Source: DAHVFK01 sp963755395
Lineage (GTDB): Bacteria > Pseudomonadota > Gammaproteobacteria > Burkholderiales > SG8-39
Length of the DNA stretch: 64,000 nucleotides
Direction: 5' to 3'
Assembly (NCBI GenBank): GCA_963755395.1
Contig: CAVWJJ010000004.1
Span: 434,001-498,000 of the forward strand
Shown: positions 45,929 to 54,735 of the stretch, piece by piece
Numbering within the stretch: position 1 is the first letter of the stretch
How the letters are laid out: every line of letters begins with the position of its first letter
Notes under the pieces: model-generated
The model's database searches: none
What the model saw: the letters and a program-made list of their open reading frames with translations, nothing else
Told to the model about the DNA's origin: nothing
Translations under genes and position numbers: made by a program

Positions 45929-46252
45929 CTAGGAGCTCAATTCCTGCCGTTTCAGGGCGTCGTGCGGCTTGTCGTAGGCCTTGCCCTTGTGCTTCATGAC
46001 CTGGCGATCGAGCTTGTCGGTAAGCAGGTCGATCGCGGCGTAAAGGTCATCCTCTTCGCACTCGCAGTGGAGGTCCTTGCCGCGCACGTGAAGCGTGATT
46101 TCGGCCTTCTGCCTGAGCTTGCCGACAGAGAGGATGACGTTGACGTCGATCACATGGTCGAAATGGCGTTTGATGCGCTCCAGCTTGATCTGCACGTAGT
46201 CGCGGATCGCCGGCGTCACTTCGAGATGATGGCCGCTCACGCTGAGATTCAT
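45929..46252 (-). CDS. hpf: Ribosome hibernation-promoting factor HPF/RaiA
   Basis: A 107-residue short-type HPF that binds the 30S decoding centre in stationary phase. MNLSVSGHHLEVTPAIRDYVQIKLERIKRHFD and the later DDLYAAIDLLTDKLDRQVMKHKGK are canonical. A GGAGA site precedes the ATG. It follows rpoN by 12 bases, the usual order, and is intact although rpoN upstream is damaged. Confidence 0.96.
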   Translation of the reverse strand: MNLSVSGHHLEVTPAIRDYVQIKLERIKRHFDHVIDVNVILSVGKLRQKAEITLHVRGKDLHCECEEDDLYAAIDLLTDKLDRQVMKHKGKAYDKPHDALKRQELSS

Positions 46253-46264
46253 TCTCGGTTCTCC

Positions 46265-47674
46265 TTACAGGCATTTTCTCTGGTTGACGGGAGGAATTTG
46301 GAGGGATTCGCGGTATTTGGCGATCGTGCGCCGCGCCACCACGATACCCTGTTGCCCCAGAATTTGCGAGATTCTCGCGTCTGAAAGCGGCGTGCGCGCG
46401 TCCTCGGCCGCGACCAGCTGCTTGATCAGCGCGCGGATCGCGGTAGAGGAGCAGGCGCCGCCGGCTTCGGTCGCAACATGGCTGCCGAAGAAGTACTTCA
46501 GCTCAAAGGTGCCGCGGGGCGTGGCCATGTACTTCTGCGTGGTGACGCGCGAGATCGTGGACTCGTGCAGGCCGAGCGTTTCGGCGATCTCGCGCAGCAC
46601 CAGCGGCCGCATCGCGACCTCGCCGTGCTCGAAGAAATGCCGCTGCCGGTCGACGATCGCCTGCGACACGCGCAATATGGTATCGAACCGCTGCTGCACG
46701 TTCTTGATCAGCCAGCGCGCCTCCTGCAGCTGGGAGGCGAGCGCCTTGCCGCCGCCGCGGCTGCCGGCGAGCTCGGCGTACAGGCGGTTGATGCGAGCTT
46801 GGGCATCGCGTCGGCGTTCAGGCTGACGCGCCAGACGTTCCTCACCTTGCGCACGTTCACGTCGGGCACCACGTAGCGCGTTTCCACTGAGGCGAAGGCC
46901 GCGCCGGGGCGCGGATTGAGACTCAGGATCAGCCGCTGCGCGGCGCGCAGCTCGTCTTCGCTCGCGCGCCGTGGCCGCCTTGAGACGCGCGAAGTCGCGG
47001 CTGGCCAGCAGCTCTAGATGATGCGTCGCATGATTGCGAGCGCGAGCCGCTGCACCGTATCGTCGCTGGCAGCGGGTGCGAATCTGCAGCGCGAGGCATT
47101 CGGACGGCGAGCGCGCCCCGACGCCGGTGGGCTCGAAGTTCTGCAGGTGCCGCAGGGCGATCTGCCAGGTCCTCCACGTCCGCTTCCGCTTCTTGAGGGA
47201 GCATCACTGCGACGTCATCCAGGCTCTGCGTAAGGTAGCCGTCCTCGTCGAGCGCGTCGATCAACATGCCGATCAGCGCCCTGTCGCGTTGACCGAGGTT
47301 GGTGAGCGAAAGTTGCGTGTAGAGGTGGTCGCGCAGCGATGGCTGGTCCGGCGTGACGAAGGTCCGGTCGCCCTCGTCGTCGTCTGGGCCGCGCCACACC
47401 GCGCGCCTGGTCCGCGTCCCAGTCTTCGCGCGGCTCGGCCTGCGGCGCCTCGTCCGCCGGCGCCTGCGCGCCCGTCTCTCCGGCCTGGGCGGGCGGCGGC
47501 GCGGCAGCGGCCTCGGTTTCGCCGTCCTCGCGCTCGAGGACGGGTTCTCCATCAGCACCGCTCCATTTCCTGATTGAGCTCGAGGGTCGAGAGCTGCAGC
47601 AGCCGGATGGACTGCTGCAGCTGAGGCGTGAGCGTCAGGTGCTGCGACAGCCGGAGCTGCAGGGTCGGCTTCAT
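46265..47674 (-). CDS. rpoN: RNA polymerase sigma-54 factor RpoN, frame broken many times in this sequence
   Basis: Sigma-54 directs transcription at -24/-12 promoters. The start is ATG 47674 (MKPTLQLRLSQHLTLTPQLQ). The C-terminus from about 46699 is intact, including the RpoN box VARRTIAKYRE and the helix-turn-helix GLHESTISRVTTQKY. Between 46801 and 47560 the reading frame changes repeatedly. Deletions fit at MERVLMENPF (a G and a T lost) and near MPKLRINRLY; insertions fit near DQARVWRGP, VEDLQIALRH and the DFARLKAATGASED region; other sites are less clear. Flanking genes are clean, so consensus error is the best explanation. Confidence 0.9.
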
Positions 47675-47698
47675 CAATGGGTTGAAGCGCGCAGCGCG

Positions 47699-48424
47699 CT
47701 ACATGCGGAAGTGCTCGCCGAGGTACACGCGGCGAACGCTGTCATTATAGACGATTTCCTCGGGCTTGCCCCGAGCCAGCACCGCGCCTTCGTTGATGAT
47801 GTAGGCGCGGTCGCAGATGCCCAGCGTCTCGCGCACGTTGTGGTCGGTGATCAGCACGCCGATGCCGCGCTCCTTGAGGAAGCGGATGATGCGCTGGATG
47901 TCGAGCACCGCGATCGGGTCTACGCCGGCGAACGGCTCGTCGAGCAGGATGAAGCGGGGCCGGGTGCCGAGCGCGCGCGCGATCTCGACGCGCCGACGCT
48001 CGCCGCCGGAGAGCGAGAGCGCCGGGTAGTTGCGCAGGTGGGCGATGCTGCAGGTCCTTCAGCAGCTCGTCGAGCCGCGGCTCGATCTCCGCCTGCGCCA
48101 GGCCCTGCAGCTCCAGCACGGCGCGGATGTTCTCCTCCACGGTCAACCTGCGGAAGATCGAGGTCTCCTGCGGCAGGTAGGACAAGCCCAGGCGCGCGCG
48201 GCGGTGGATCGGCAGGTGCGTGAGGTCGCGCGCCGTCGAGTCGAATCGTCCCGCCGTCGGCCGGCACCAGGCCCACGATCATGTAGAAGCAGGTGGTCTT
48301 GCCGGCGCCGTTCGGCCCGAGCAGGCCGACCACCTCGCCGCTCTGAGACCTCGAGCGAGACGTCCTGCACCACGGTGCGCGACTTGTAGCGCTTGCGCAG
48401 GCTTCCTGAGCTCAATACGCTCAT
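47699..48424 (-). CDS. lptB: LPS export ABC ATPase LptB, frame broken by three inserted bases in this sequence
   Basis: LptB powers LPS extraction with LptFG. Reading across frames gives GSLRKRYKSRTVVQDVSLEV, Walker A LGPNGAGKTTCFYM, Q-loop YLPQETSIFRRLTVEENI, signature LSGGERRRVEIARAL, Walker B FILLDEPFAGVDPI and switch ITDHNVRETL. Single extra bases fit near 48340, 48230 and 48051, each removed to yield normal family sequence and about 240 residues. ATG 48424 overlaps the lptA stop. The break is likely an artefact, since the gene is essential in LPS-bearing cells. Confidence 0.92.
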
Positions 48425-49020
48425 TTTGCGGCCGGCGCGGGCGATGGGGCCGGCCCAGGCGACGCGCCAGGCGCGGCGGCGGACGGCTCCTTCGTCGGCT
48501 GGAGAACGGCGCGCACCCGGCCGTGCGGCGCGTCGGCGCCGCCCGTGACGGAGTAGAAGCCCGAGCGCTGGTCCAGGAAGATGTAGTTGCCGCGCACCAC
48601 GTCCTTGTCGCGCGACACGCGCGCGCTGTCGAACAGTTCCACCTTGTCTTCGCGCTCGTCAATTTCCATGCGCATCGCCTCGCCCTCGATCCAGGCGCCT
48701 TCTTTGCCGTCCTTAGAATCCGCTCTCTGCCGGAACCGCACCGGGTTGCCGCTCGCAGTGACGTGCTGAAAGCCGTCCGCGTCCTGACGCACCACGAGCC
48801 TGTCGGCGTGAACCACAAGCGTGCCCTTGGTCAGAACGACGTTGCCCTCGAAGACGCTCATCCGGCGTGCCTCGTCGGACAGCATGCGGTTCGATTCGAT
48901 CTCGGTGGGCTTGTCCTTGTCGGCTTTCTCTGCGTGCGCGCTCAGCGGCGTCTGCAGCGCCGCCATGGCGAGGGCGGCGGTAAGAGCCCGGGCGATGACC
49001 AAGCGTTTGCGCGCTTTCAT
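48421..49020 (-). CDS. lptA: LPS transport periplasmic bridge protein LptA
   Basis: A 199-residue OstA-like protein with a signal peptide (about 1-32, cleavage near SAHAEK). The jellyroll core shows PTEIESNRMLSDEARRMSVFEGNVVLTKGTLVVHADRL, where LptA strands bridge LptC to LptD. An Ala/Pro-rich tail of about 25 residues ends the protein and is unusual but plausible as a linker. ATGA overlaps join it to lptC upstream and lptB downstream. Confidence 0.94.
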   Translation of the reverse strand: MKARKRLVIARALTAALAMAALQTPLSAHAEKADKDKPTEIESNRMLSDEARRMSVFEGNVVLTKGTLVVHADRLVVRQDADGFQHVTASGNPVRFRQRADSKDGKEGAWIEGEAMRMEIDEREDKVELFDSARVSRDKDVVRGNYIFLDQRSGFYSVTGGADAPHGRVRAVLQPTKEPSAAAPGASPGPAPSPAPAAK

Positions 49021-49595
49021 GGCTTGCTCTTTTCGGCCTCGAATCGGCTGCGCACGCTCTGGTTCAGGATCAGGCGCCCAAGGTCGTTGTTGTATTCCAT
49101 TCCCTTCCCGGTGATCGACTGGTCGTCGTCGCTGATCGTCACTTGGCGGTCGGTCAGCGCCAGCGACTTGGCGCTCACGATGTGCAGAAAGCTGGTACGC
49201 ATGCGCATCTCCGGGCGCCCCGCATCTGCAGCACGCACCAGCAGAACATCGCCGTAAAGGAATAGCTCGTCGGCGCCCTGCGACAGCGTGCCGTGGTCGG
49301 CTGTGACCGTTATGCGCGGCTCGCCCGGCTTGGTCTGCACCATTCGAGGCGCGACCAGGTCGGTCGAGTCGTCGTCCGGGTAATGTATCATTTTCGCCGC
49401 CGCCAACGTGGATTCCGCGATTCCACCGGGGCCGTAGCTCGTGATGTTGAAGTTTTGCACGATGTAGTCAGGGTCGTGGCGCCGCAGCGTCGACGGGGCG
49501 GGCGGCTCCTGCACCGCTTGCTTGAGCCAGAAAGTCACCATGGCCAGCGCCAGCATCAGCGCAAGCGGGAAAAGCCCGGTCGCGGAAAGTCTCAC
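49017..49595 (-). CDS. lptC: LPS export protein LptC
   Basis: A 192-residue bitopic protein with one N-terminal membrane helix (about 5-27, LFPLALMLALAMVTFWL) and a periplasmic jellyroll (DPDYIVQNFNITSYGPGG, PRITVTADHGTLSQGADELFLYGDV). It receives LPS from LptBFG. GTG 49595 overlaps the kdsC stop as GTGA; a longer frame upstream lies inside kdsC and is not coding. Confidence 0.94.
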   Translation of the reverse strand: MRLSATGLFPLALMLALAMVTFWLKQAVQEPPAPSTLRRHDPDYIVQNFNITSYGPGGIAESTLAAAKMIHYPDDDSTDLVAPRMVQTKPGEPRITVTADHGTLSQGADELFLYGDVLLVRAADAGRPEMRMRTSFLHIVSAKSLALTDRQVTISDDDQSITGKGMEYNNDLGRLILNQSVRSRFEAEKSKP

Positions 49596-50128
49596 GCCAG
49601 GTATCTGGCCAGAGCGGCATCGAGCGAGCCCTGCGCGCGCATCAGGAGCTCGCAAATTTCACGCGCCGCGCCGCCACCGGCCGGCGATTCGCACACGTAG
49701 TGAACGCGCTGCCTCACTTCCAGCGGCGCTTCGCGCGGGGCGCAGGCGAAGCCGCAGCGCGTAAGCACCGGCAGATCCACCACGTCGTCGCCCACGTATC
49801 CGGTGGCCTGCGCTTCCACGCCGAGCTGTGCCAGGAGCGCGGCGTAGGCCGAATGCTTGTCGTCGATCCCCTGAAGCACGTGCGCGATGCCGAGCTCTGC
49901 GGCGCGCTGCGTGACGGCCGGCGAGCGGCGGCCGCTCAGGATAGCGGGTTGCACGCCGCTCTGCGCCAGCATCTTGATCCCGTGCCCGTCGAGCGCGTGG
50001 AACGACTTCAGCATCTCGCCCGCGGGGCCATACCACAGCCGCCCGTCGGTGAGCACACCGTCCACGTCGAAGATCATCAGGCGCACGCGCCGCGCACGCT
50101 CGAGCGCAACGCTGGAGACTTCGCTCAT
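49592..50128 (-). CDS. kdsC: KDO-8-phosphate phosphatase KdsC
   Basis: A 178-residue HAD phosphatase without a large cap, acting as a tetramer. Motif I is MIFDVDGVLTDG (nucleophile Asp near 20). FHALDGHGIKML binds substrate, LSGRRSPAV holds motif II, and YVGDDVVDLPVL motif IV. It removes phosphate from KDO-8-P on the lipid A inner-core pathway. It stands between kdsD and lptC, the standard order. Confidence 0.95.
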   Translation of the reverse strand: MSEVSSVALERARRVRLMIFDVDGVLTDGRLWYGPAGEMLKSFHALDGHGIKMLAQSGVQPAILSGRRSPAVTQRAAELGIAHVLQGIDDKHSAYAALLAQLGVEAQATGYVGDDVVDLPVLTRCGFACAPREAPLEVRQRVHYVCESPAGGGAAREICELLMRAQGSLDAALARYLA

Positions 50129-50131
50129 CGG

Positions 50132-51109
50132 TCAGATGACTTTGGCGCGGAACAGGTCGTGCATGTTGAGCGCGCCCACGAGCTTGTCGTTGTCGTCGAC
50201 CACGATAAGCTGATTGATCTTGTGGCGTTCCATCAGCTCCACTGCCTCGACCGCGAGCGCCCCCGGCCGGATCGTGCGCGGGCCTGGCGTCATCAGCTCG
50301 GCGATGCCCGCGCCGGTGAAATCCGAGATCTTTGCGAGCACCCTTCGCAGGTCGCCGTCGGTGAATATGCCTGCGACACGACCCGCCGCGTCGACCACCG
50401 CCGTCATCCCCAGCCTGCCGCGCGACATTTCATGCACTGCTTGGTGCAGGGTCGCAGTGTCGGGAACCGAAGGTACGTCGGCTCCGCGTCGCATGACGTC
50501 GGCCACGTGAGTCAGCAGTCGCCTGCCAAGCGTTCCGCCCGGGTGCGAGCGCGCGAAGTCGTCGGCCGAGAAGCCGCGCGCGTCGAGCAGCGCAACCGCG
50601 AGCGCGTCCCCGAGTGCGAGCGCGGCCGTCGTGCTGGCCGTTGGCGCGAGGTTGAGTGGACAGGCTTCCTGCGCCACGCCTGCGTCGAGGTGTATGTCGG
50701 CCTCGCGGGCGAGCGTCGAAGCGTGGTTGCCGGAAAGCGCGATCAGCTTGGCACCCTGGCGTTTTATGAGCGGAATGATCCTGAGCAGCTCCTCGCTCTC
50801 CCCCGAGTGCGAGATGCCGATGAAGACATCGTCCGGCTGGATCATGCCGAGATCGCCGTGGCTCGCCTCGGCTGGATGAAGAAAGTACGCGGGCGTCCCT
50901 GTGCTTGCCAGCGTCGAGGCGACCTTGCGCGCGATGTGCCCCGACTTGCCGATGCCACTCACCACCACGCGACCGCGGCAGTCGAGAATCAGCGACACGG
51001 CGGCGAGAAAGCGCTCGTCGAGGCGATCGATCAGCGCGCGTACTGCGTCGGCCTCTATCGCCAGCACGCGGCGCGCCAGCTCCAGCGCCGTTGACGAAGC
51101 GCTTATCAT
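50132..51109 (-). CDS. kdsD: Arabinose-5-phosphate isomerase KdsD
   Basis: A 325-residue isomerase converting ribulose-5-P to arabinose-5-P for KDO synthesis. The SIS domain has VVSGIGKSGHIARKVASTL and ISHSGESEELLRIIP, and HPGGTLGRRLL ends it. Two CBS domains follow (about 205-325, VVDAAGRVAGIFTDGDLRR and QLIVVDDNDKLVGALNMHDL). First gene of the minus-strand kds-lpt-rpoN block, divergent from the antiporter gene with 36 bases between. Confidence 0.95.
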   Translation of the reverse strand: MISASSTALELARRVLAIEADAVRALIDRLDERFLAAVSLILDCRGRVVVSGIGKSGHIARKVASTLASTGTPAYFLHPAEASHGDLGMIQPDDVFIGISHSGESEELLRIIPLIKRQGAKLIALSGNHASTLAREADIHLDAGVAQEACPLNLAPTASTTAALALGDALAVALLDARGFSADDFARSHPGGTLGRRLLTHVADVMRRGADVPSVPDTATLHQAVHEMSRGRLGMTAVVDAAGRVAGIFTDGDLRRVLAKISDFTGAGIAELMTPGPRTIRPGALAVEAVELMERHKINQLIVVDDNDKLVGALNMHDLFRAKVI

Positions 51110-51145
51110 AGCGAGGAAGTATAGCCCAACCGACCCTTTTTCCCG

Positions 51146-53125
51146 ATGGACGCGACGGGTATTGCCCTGCAGCCGGTGCTAGTGCTGCTCGCGAGCAGCG
51201 TGCTGGCCGTGGTCGCGTGCCGCAGCCTGTCGCTGCCGCCGATCATCGGCTACCTGGTCACCGGACTCGCGCTCGGCCCGCATGCGCTCGGGCTGATCGA
51301 AGACAGCGAGGAGACCCACCGGTTGGCGGAGTTCGGCGTCGTATTCCTGATGTTCTCGATAGGGCTGGAATTCAGCCTGCCGAGGATGCTCGCGATGCGG
51401 CGCGTGGTGTTCGGGCTAGGACTGGCACAAGTGTCGGCGTCGGTCGCGTTGTGCGTGCTGGCATCAGTCGCGCTGGGTGGATCTTGGCAGGCGGGGCTGG
51501 TGCTGGGCGGGGCCGCGGCCATGTCGTCCACCGCGATCGTCTCCAAGCTTCTCGCCGAGCGCATGGAGCTCGATTCGCCACACGGGCGCGAAATTATCGG
51601 CGTGCTCCTGTTCCAGGACCTGGCCGTGGTGCCGCTGCTGATCCTGATCCCGGCCTTGGGGCGGCCCGCGGGCGAGACCAGCGTTGCCATCGGGTTCGCC
51701 CTCGCCAAGGCGGCCGTGGCGCTGGGCGTGCTGGTAGTCGTCGGCCCGAAGGCTATGCGCGCGTGGTTCGGTGTAGTCGCGCGACGCCGCTCGACCGAGC
51801 TGTTCGTGCTCAACGTGCTGCTGATCACGCTCGCGCTCGCCTTCCTGAGCGGCCTCGCGGGTCTGTCGCTCGCGCTCGGGGCATTCCTCGCCGGGATGCT
51901 GATCTCGGAAACGGAGTATCGCTACCAGGTCGAGCAGGACATCAAGCCGTTCCGCGACGTGCTGCTGGGCCTGTTCTTCGTCACTGTCGGCATGATGCTC
52001 GACACGCGCCTGGTGCTGGGCCACCCGGTGTTGGTGCTGTTGCTGCTCGCGCTGCTGATGGGCGCGAAGCTCGGCTTGATCGCGCTACTGTCGCGGCTGT
52101 TCGGCAGCTCGCCCGGGACGGCGCTTCGAGTCGGGCTCTCGCTCGCGCAAGGCGGCGAGTTCGGCTTCGTGCTGCTCACGCTCGCGCGTGGCGAAGGCAT
52201 TGTTCAGGATCAGGTGCTGCAGGCGTTGCTGGCGGCGATGATCCTGTCAATGCTCGCGACGCCGTTCATGATCGGTGCCAGCAACCGCATCGTGATGCGG
52301 CTGGCGCGCTCGGAATGGATGCAGCGCTCGCTCGAGCTGCACCGAATCGCCGTAAAGTCTATCGAGACCGAGCAGCACGTCATCATCCTGGGCTATGGCC
52401 GCAATGGGCAGCGGCTCGCGCGCATGCTGGAAGCGGAGAAGGTACGCTATGTGGCGCTCGACCTCGATCCCGAGCGCGTGCGCGAGGCGGTGCTCGCGGG
52501 AGACGCCGTGGTATTCGCCGACTGCGCGCACAGCGAAGCGCTGGTCGCGGCGGGGATTTCGCGCGCCGCCGCGGTGGTGATCACGTTCGCCGGCGCAGCC
52601 GCGGCAGTGCGGGTGCTGGCGAACATCCACGCCCTCAACCCGACTGTGCCGGTAATCGTGCGCGCGCGCGAGGAGCGCGACATCGCGAAGCTGACCGCCG
52701 CGGGTGCCTCCGAGGTGGTGCCGGAAGCCTTCGAATCAGGGCTGATGCTTGCTTCGCATACGCTGGTCTGGATCGGCGTGCCGCTCGCCCGCGTCATGCG
52801 CCGCATGCGTCGGGTGCGCGATGAGCACTACGGCCCGCTGCGCGGCCTGTTCCACGGCGCCGGGGACGAGCCCGACGTCGGCGAGGAGGCGCAGCCGCGG
52901 CTGCACGCGGTGACCCTCGGCACGGGCGCGCATGCGGTCGGTCGGGCGCTAGACGCGTTGGCCCTGGCGCAGCTCGGGGTGCAGGTCAGGGCGGTGCGCC
53001 GGCCGGGCGCCGCGCGCAACCTCGAGCCGACGGAGGCCGGGGGGCTCGAAGCGGGCGACGTCGTCATCCTGCTCGGCGTACCGGAGAGCCTGGCACTGGC
53101 CGAAGCGAAGCTGCTACGGGGCTGA
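51146..53125 (+). CDS. CPA2 family cation:proton antiporter with RCK domain (Kef/YbaL type)
   Basis: A 659-residue membrane protein. About twelve helices occupy residues 1-385 (FLMFSIGLEFSLPRML, GAAAMSSTAIVSKLLAE, LLFQDLAVVPLL are CPA2 hallmarks). An RCK/TrkA-N nucleotide-binding domain follows from about 405 (VIILGYGRNGQRLARML with GxGxxG), and a TrkA-C-like domain ends the protein. Members exchange K+ or Na+ for protons, often gated by glutathione or nucleotides. A KefG/F-type ancillary gene is not adjacent. A strong terminator follows. Confidence 0.92.
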   Translation: MDATGIALQPVLVLLASSVLAVVACRSLSLPPIIGYLVTGLALGPHALGLIEDSEETHRLAEFGVVFLMFSIGLEFSLPRMLAMRRVVFGLGLAQVSASVALCVLASVALGGSWQAGLVLGGAAAMSSTAIVSKLLAERMELDSPHGREIIGVLLFQDLAVVPLLILIPALGRPAGETSVAIGFALAKAAVALGVLVVVGPKAMRAWFGVVARRRSTELFVLNVLLITLALAFLSGLAGLSLALGAFLAGMLISETEYRYQVEQDIKPFRDVLLGLFFVTVGMMLDTRLVLGHPVLVLLLLALLMGAKLGLIALLSRLFGSSPGTALRVGLSLAQGGEFGFVLLTLARGEGIVQDQVLQALLAAMILSMLATPFMIGASNRIVMRLARSEWMQRSLELHRIAVKSIETEQHVIILGYGRNGQRLARMLEAEKVRYVALDLDPERVREAVLAGDAVVFADCAHSEALVAAGISRAAAVVITFAGAAAAVRVLANIHALNPTVPVIVRAREERDIAKLTAAGASEVVPEAFESGLMLASHTLVWIGVPLARVMRRMRRVRDEHYGPLRGLFHGAGDEPDVGEEAQPRLHAVTLGTGAHAVGRALDALALAQLGVQVRAVRRPGAARNLEPTEAGGLEAGDVVILLGVPESLALAEAKLLRG

Positions 53126-53136
53126 ACGAGGGCGAA

Positions 53137-53161
53137 AAAAGGCCGGCAATGCCGGCCTTTT
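53137..53161. terminator. Bidirectional intrinsic terminator
   Basis: AAAAGGCCGGC-AAT-GCCGGCCTTTT forms an 11-bp stem with a 3-base loop; the flanking A and T runs let it work on both strands, for the antiporter gene (+) and the prepilin gene (-). The 17-base core is the exact reverse complement of that in the infA terminator. Confidence 0.87.
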
Positions 53162-53189
53162 CTCCCCCCGGAGGGAATTGAGTCTTCGG

Positions 53190-53849
53190 TTACAGCGAGC
53201 GGCAGAGTGTGTAGGAATTGGTGCCCGTTTCGGCGTACGCCGTAGCCGCGGTTGCTGAGCCGTCAATGTTCGGGTTGGGGCCGGCGGTGTTCAGTACGCC
53301 GCGCACTGTGCCCTTGTCCGGCAGACCGTCGTCCATCTGCGTGTCGACCGCAGTCGCGATCTTATCGGGCAGATTGGCCGAGCAGACAATCAGTCCGCCG
53401 AAACCCCCCAGCGCCGCGCCGCCTGCTCCGTCACCCGTCTGCACGCCCAGCAGGCCGGTAACCGCATTGAACGGCTGTTTGGGGCCGTTGCCGGCAACGA
53501 ACCCTGAGCGGCGCAAGTCATCCCACCACAAGCACGATTCCGGCGTCGTCGCGGCTGCGGCCGTTGGGCATACAGCGTTATAAGTCCCGGCGACCACACC
53601 GTCGCCATTGCCAGGAAACGCACCGGTCCAGCGCGTCCCCGCGTTGGGGTCGTCGCCCGGGATTGAGCGATAGCGGTCCTGGTAGCCGTAGTACGCCGCC
53701 GAGATGCCCGAGAAGTCGGCCACCACGTTCTTGATCTTCGCCTGGGTGATCATTTCCTGGCCCTTGAGGATGCCCCCGAGTAGCAGGCCGATAATCACCA
53801 GCACGATCGCGATCTCGACCAAAGTGAAGCCTTTCTGTACGGCTTTCAT
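53190..53849 (-). CDS. Prepilin-like protein (type IV pilin/pseudopilin N-terminus)
   Basis: A 219-residue protein with a class III leader: Lys-Gly before FTLVEIAIVLVIIGLLLGGIL, cleavage after Gly at residue 7, and Glu at +5 of the mature helix. The C-terminal domain is large for a major pilin and holds several Cys (VCPTAAAAT, ESCLWWDDLRRSGF). A GAGGTAA site precedes ATG 53849. It is a single gene between two terminator/promoter regions, transcribed away from the TPR/permease pair. Could be a pilin or a secretion pseudopilin. Confidence 0.88.
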   Translation of the reverse strand: MKAVQKGFTLVEIAIVLVIIGLLLGGILKGQEMITQAKIKNVVADFSGISAAYYGYQDRYRSIPGDDPNAGTRWTGAFPGNGDGVVAGTYNAVCPTAAAATTPESCLWWDDLRRSGFVAGNGPKQPFNAVTGLLGVQTGDGAGGAALGGFGGLIVCSANLPDKIATAVDTQMDDGLPDKGTVRGVLNTAGPNPNIDGSATAATAYAETGTNSYTLCRSL

Positions 53850-53997
53850 GGTGTTACCTCTCATTGCTGAGACTAAACGCTAGAAGATAAGCAAGGGTCG
53901 TGCCAGTCTTAACCGATTGATTGACAAGATTTCTCTGTGACCTAGTGCACGCAAAAGCGTCGGGATTCCGACAGCTCCGTCGGGGGTGTGACATATC

Positions 53998-54735
53998 TCA
54001 CTTCGGCTGCCGGCGAACGTCCCGATGCTGGATTCGCGCCTTCAGCTGTTCAAGGTGCTGTCTCAGGAACTGCAATTCGGCAGGGTCTTTGATCTGGCCG
54101 CTTGCCAGCAGCCCGCCCAGCATCACCTTGGCGGCCTGGAGCTCGTCCATGTCCTCGAGGATAAAGAGCCGCATCTGTCTGGCCCAGACCGGTACGTCGG
54201 GCGCAGTGGTCAGGCGTTCGACCGCGGTGGCATAGCGCAGCGCGAGCGGCAGGTCCTTGAGGCGGTACTTGGCCAACAGCGCGGCGTGCGCCAACCAGCG
54301 CCAGCGCCGGTTCGGATCCTTGAGGAATTCCTGATAGACGAATTCGAGCGCGGCCCGGGCCTTGCGCGGATCTGGGTTCTCGGCGTAGATGCGCGCGGCG
54401 GCGAACAACGGATACTGGCTGCGCGGGTCGGTGGCAAGGATTGCGCGCAGCCAGCCGATCAGCCGCCCATAATCGAGATTTCGGTAGGGGATGTCGTTTC
54501 CGGCGCTCGAGTCGAACGATTGCAGGTACAGCATGGCCAGCCGCGCGGCGGCTGCCGGCTCGCCGAAGCTTGCCAGCCGCAGCATCCCCTGTGCGGGCGG
54601 GGCTGGCAGGTCCGAGGCGGCGTGGGGCGTCGGCGGACGCGCGACCTGCCAGCCGATCTGGGCCGCCAGCGCGAGCGCCAAGGCGAACCAGACCCATGCC
54701 GGCACCGCCGCTAGGGGGCGCTCGTCGCGGGTCAC
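53998..54735 (-). CDS. Membrane-anchored helical-repeat (TPR-like) protein of unknown function
   Basis: A 245-residue protein with one N-terminal membrane helix (about 10-30, VPAWVWFALALALAAQIGW), then a Pro/Ala linker and a series of helical pairs with TPR-like spacing (AAAARLAMLYLQSFDS, PLFAAARIYAENPDPRKARAALEFVYQEF, LALRYATAVERLTTAPD). I do not recognise a family. GTG 54735 overlaps the stop of the upstream permease gene, so the two probably form one unit. Confidence 0.72.
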   Translation of the reverse strand: MTRDERPLAAVPAWVWFALALALAAQIGWQVARPPTPHAASDLPAPPAQGMLRLASFGEPAAAARLAMLYLQSFDSSAGNDIPYRNLDYGRLIGWLRAILATDPRSQYPLFAAARIYAENPDPRKARAALEFVYQEFLKDPNRRWRWLAHAALLAKYRLKDLPLALRYATAVERLTTAPDVPVWARQMRLFILEDMDELQAAKVMLGGLLASGQIKDPAELQFLRQHLEQLKARIQHRDVRRQPK

